Below, in pieces: positions 63,372 through 64,000 of a stretch of DNA of 64,000 nucleotides. Origin of the DNA: an uncultured Alphaproteobacteria bacterium (GTDB lineage Bacteria; Pseudomonadota; Alphaproteobacteria; Paracaedibacterales; CAITNM01); NCBI GenBank assembly GCA_903893805.1, contig CAITNM010000030.1, forward strand, positions 1 to 64,000, written 5' to 3'. Every line of letters starts with the position of its first letter. The first letter of the stretch is position 1. Both the position numbers and the translations under genes were made by a program. Under the pieces are notes generated by a model that did no database searches, was not told the DNA's origin, and saw only the letters and a list, made by a program, of their open reading frames with translations.

Positions 63372-63386
63372 TTAATCTTTTGTTAA
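63372..63386 (+). promoter_or_regulatory. CtrA-like box between two exported-protein genes
   Basis: TTAA-TCTTTTG-TTAA matches TTAA-N7-TTAA. It ends 60 bases before the ATG of the small exported peptide and is 82 bases from the divergent Nudix start, so it could serve either. Confidence 0.4.
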
Positions 63387-63446
63387 TAAATCTGCATTAA
63401 TATTACAATTGTTTGTTGTGCTTAATGTTTTTAAATGGAGGGTGGG

Positions 63447-63668
63447 ATGCAGCTATCATTTAAAATGATTATTGTTTCATTGGTTTTATTTCTTTCTGAC
63501 GTTTGTGTGCATTTGAATGCTGCAAGCAACCAAAATTTATTACTTGAAGATGATGATTCAGATGCAATCGAAGGAACAACTTCTATTGTTATTTCAGGTA
63601 GATGGTTGAATACTCCGGAAAATACTAGAAACAAACATTTATCAGTTGGCAGAGAAGCTGTATTTTAG
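63447..63668 (+). CDS. Small exported peptide of unknown function
   Basis: 73 residues from the ATG at 63447, which follows GGAGG five bases upstream. The N-terminus is a clear signal peptide (KMIIVSLVLFLSDVCVHLNA); the mature part of about 45 residues is acidic at first (LLLEDDDSDAIEG) and basic at the end. No family is recognised. Confidence 0.5.
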   Translation: MQLSFKMIIVSLVLFLSDVCVHLNAASNQNLLLEDDDSDAIEGTTSIVISGRWLNTPENTRNKHLSVGREAVF

Positions 63669-63709
63669 AAATTGGAAGGTGAAAAAGTAGGTTTGACCAT
63701 TAATTTCCT

Positions 63710-64000
63710 CTATCCGATTGCTGCTACCATTTCTTGCCATGCGGTTTCATCAATAACTCGAATGCCCAGTTCTTTTGCGGCTTTTAGTTTTTGTCCAGCA
63801 TCTTTACCAGCTACTACAAATGTTGTTTGTGCAGACACGGCACTACCAACTTTTGCACCAAGTTTTTCAGCTTGGGCTTTGGCTTCGCTACGACTTATTT
63901 GTTCCAATCCGCCAGTGAATACTACGGTTTTTCCACTTAATGGTAAATTTCTAGCCACTTCATAAGGCAACACCGTAATGTGTTTTAATAAGCCTTCAAC
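63710..64000 (-). CDS. ligA: NAD-dependent DNA ligase, C-terminal BRCT domain (partial)
   Basis: The frame runs off the right edge with no stop. The visible 96 residues contain the LigA BRCT domain: LSGKTVVFTGGLEQISRSEA, AEKLGAKVGSAVSAQTTFVV, AGKDAGQKLKAAKELGIRVI and the ending ETAWQEMVAAIG. LigA seals nicks in DNA using NAD+. Only the last part of the gene is in the window. Confidence 0.93.
   Translation of the reverse strand, partial: VEGLLKHITVLPYEVARNLPLSGKTVVFTGGLEQISRSEAKAQAEKLGAKVGSAVSAQTTFVVAGKDAGQKLKAAKELGIRVIDETAWQEMVAAIG

Noticed and set aside
1-64000. CRISPR arrays, rRNA genes, intact insertion sequences, prophage
   Set aside because: No regularly spaced repeats, rRNA signatures, intact transposases, integrases or capsid/terminase genes were found.

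Overview
The window looks like the chromosome of an AT-rich, host-associated alphaproteobacterium. It resembles the Holosporales/Paracaedibacter-like endosymbionts of protists, but no 16S rRNA is present, so this placement is inference. The evidence is alphaproteobacterial marker families (FYDLN-acid protein, ELM1 family, DUF3501, zf-CHCC/NDUFS6-like protein, NDUFAF5/BioC-like methyltransferase, MPP-like M16 peptidase), a Rickettsia-style isocitrate dehydrogenase with a C-terminal extension, scattered pieces of large operons (nuoAB alone, flgBC alone, atpC alone), and many exported proteins of unknown function. It is gene-dense: no stretch longer than about 300 bases lacks a gene.

Layout. 1-4978: 5'-truncated membrane protein, then the minus-strand operon HIT-atpC-holC-pheS-pheT. 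5085-8445: GyrI-like protein, cupin, ABC exporter and Vat-type acetyltransferase, a xenobiotic-handling style operon. 8574-13149: cell-wall L,D-transpeptidase and DD-carboxypeptidase, with ubiA and rsmE interleaved. 13151-15915: fabF, acpP, ychF. 16063-23783: exported Sel1-like protein, tRNA-Arg, NhaD-like antiporter, ileS-lspA, FYDLN protein, truA, tRNA-Lys. 23922-30295: RND efflux pair, methyltransferase, M16 peptidase. 30297-33751: part of a type VI secretion locus with a natural TssB-TssC sheath fusion, Hcp, a frameshifted TssE and an unknown protein. 33952-41858: ELM1, MscS, DUF3501, an NTPase/kinase, RNase J, fmt, nuoAB and csrA. 41942-46625: flgBC, rubrerythrin, hisS, zf-CHCC, ygfZ and a MotA/TolQ-like protein. 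46622-54302: exported Ser-rich protein, icd, acetoacetyl-CoA synthetase, dicarboxylate carrier and homogentisate dioxygenase. 54550-64000: exported GNAT protein, HU, tRNA-Thr, exported repeat protein, exported receiver-domain protein, tRNA-Gln with an att-like repeat around an SDR gene, alaS, an exported NUDT9-like Nudix protein, a small exported peptide and the end of ligA.

Three themes stand out. (1) A T6SS-like injection apparatus whose two sheath subunits are one polypeptide. (2) A set of signal-peptide proteins carrying domains that normally work in the cytosol (NUDT9-type ADP-ribose hydrolase, CheY-like receiver, GNAT, RxS-repeat protein); these are candidate host-directed effectors. 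(3) A recurrent TTAA-N7-TTAA element, the alphaproteobacterial CtrA consensus, at 45-76 bases upstream of flgB, the RND pump, the T6SS operon and three exported-protein genes, suggesting a shared cell-cycle or developmental regulon. Metabolically, homogentisate dioxygenase plus acetoacetyl-CoA synthetase point to use of host-derived aromatic carbon as acetoacetate.
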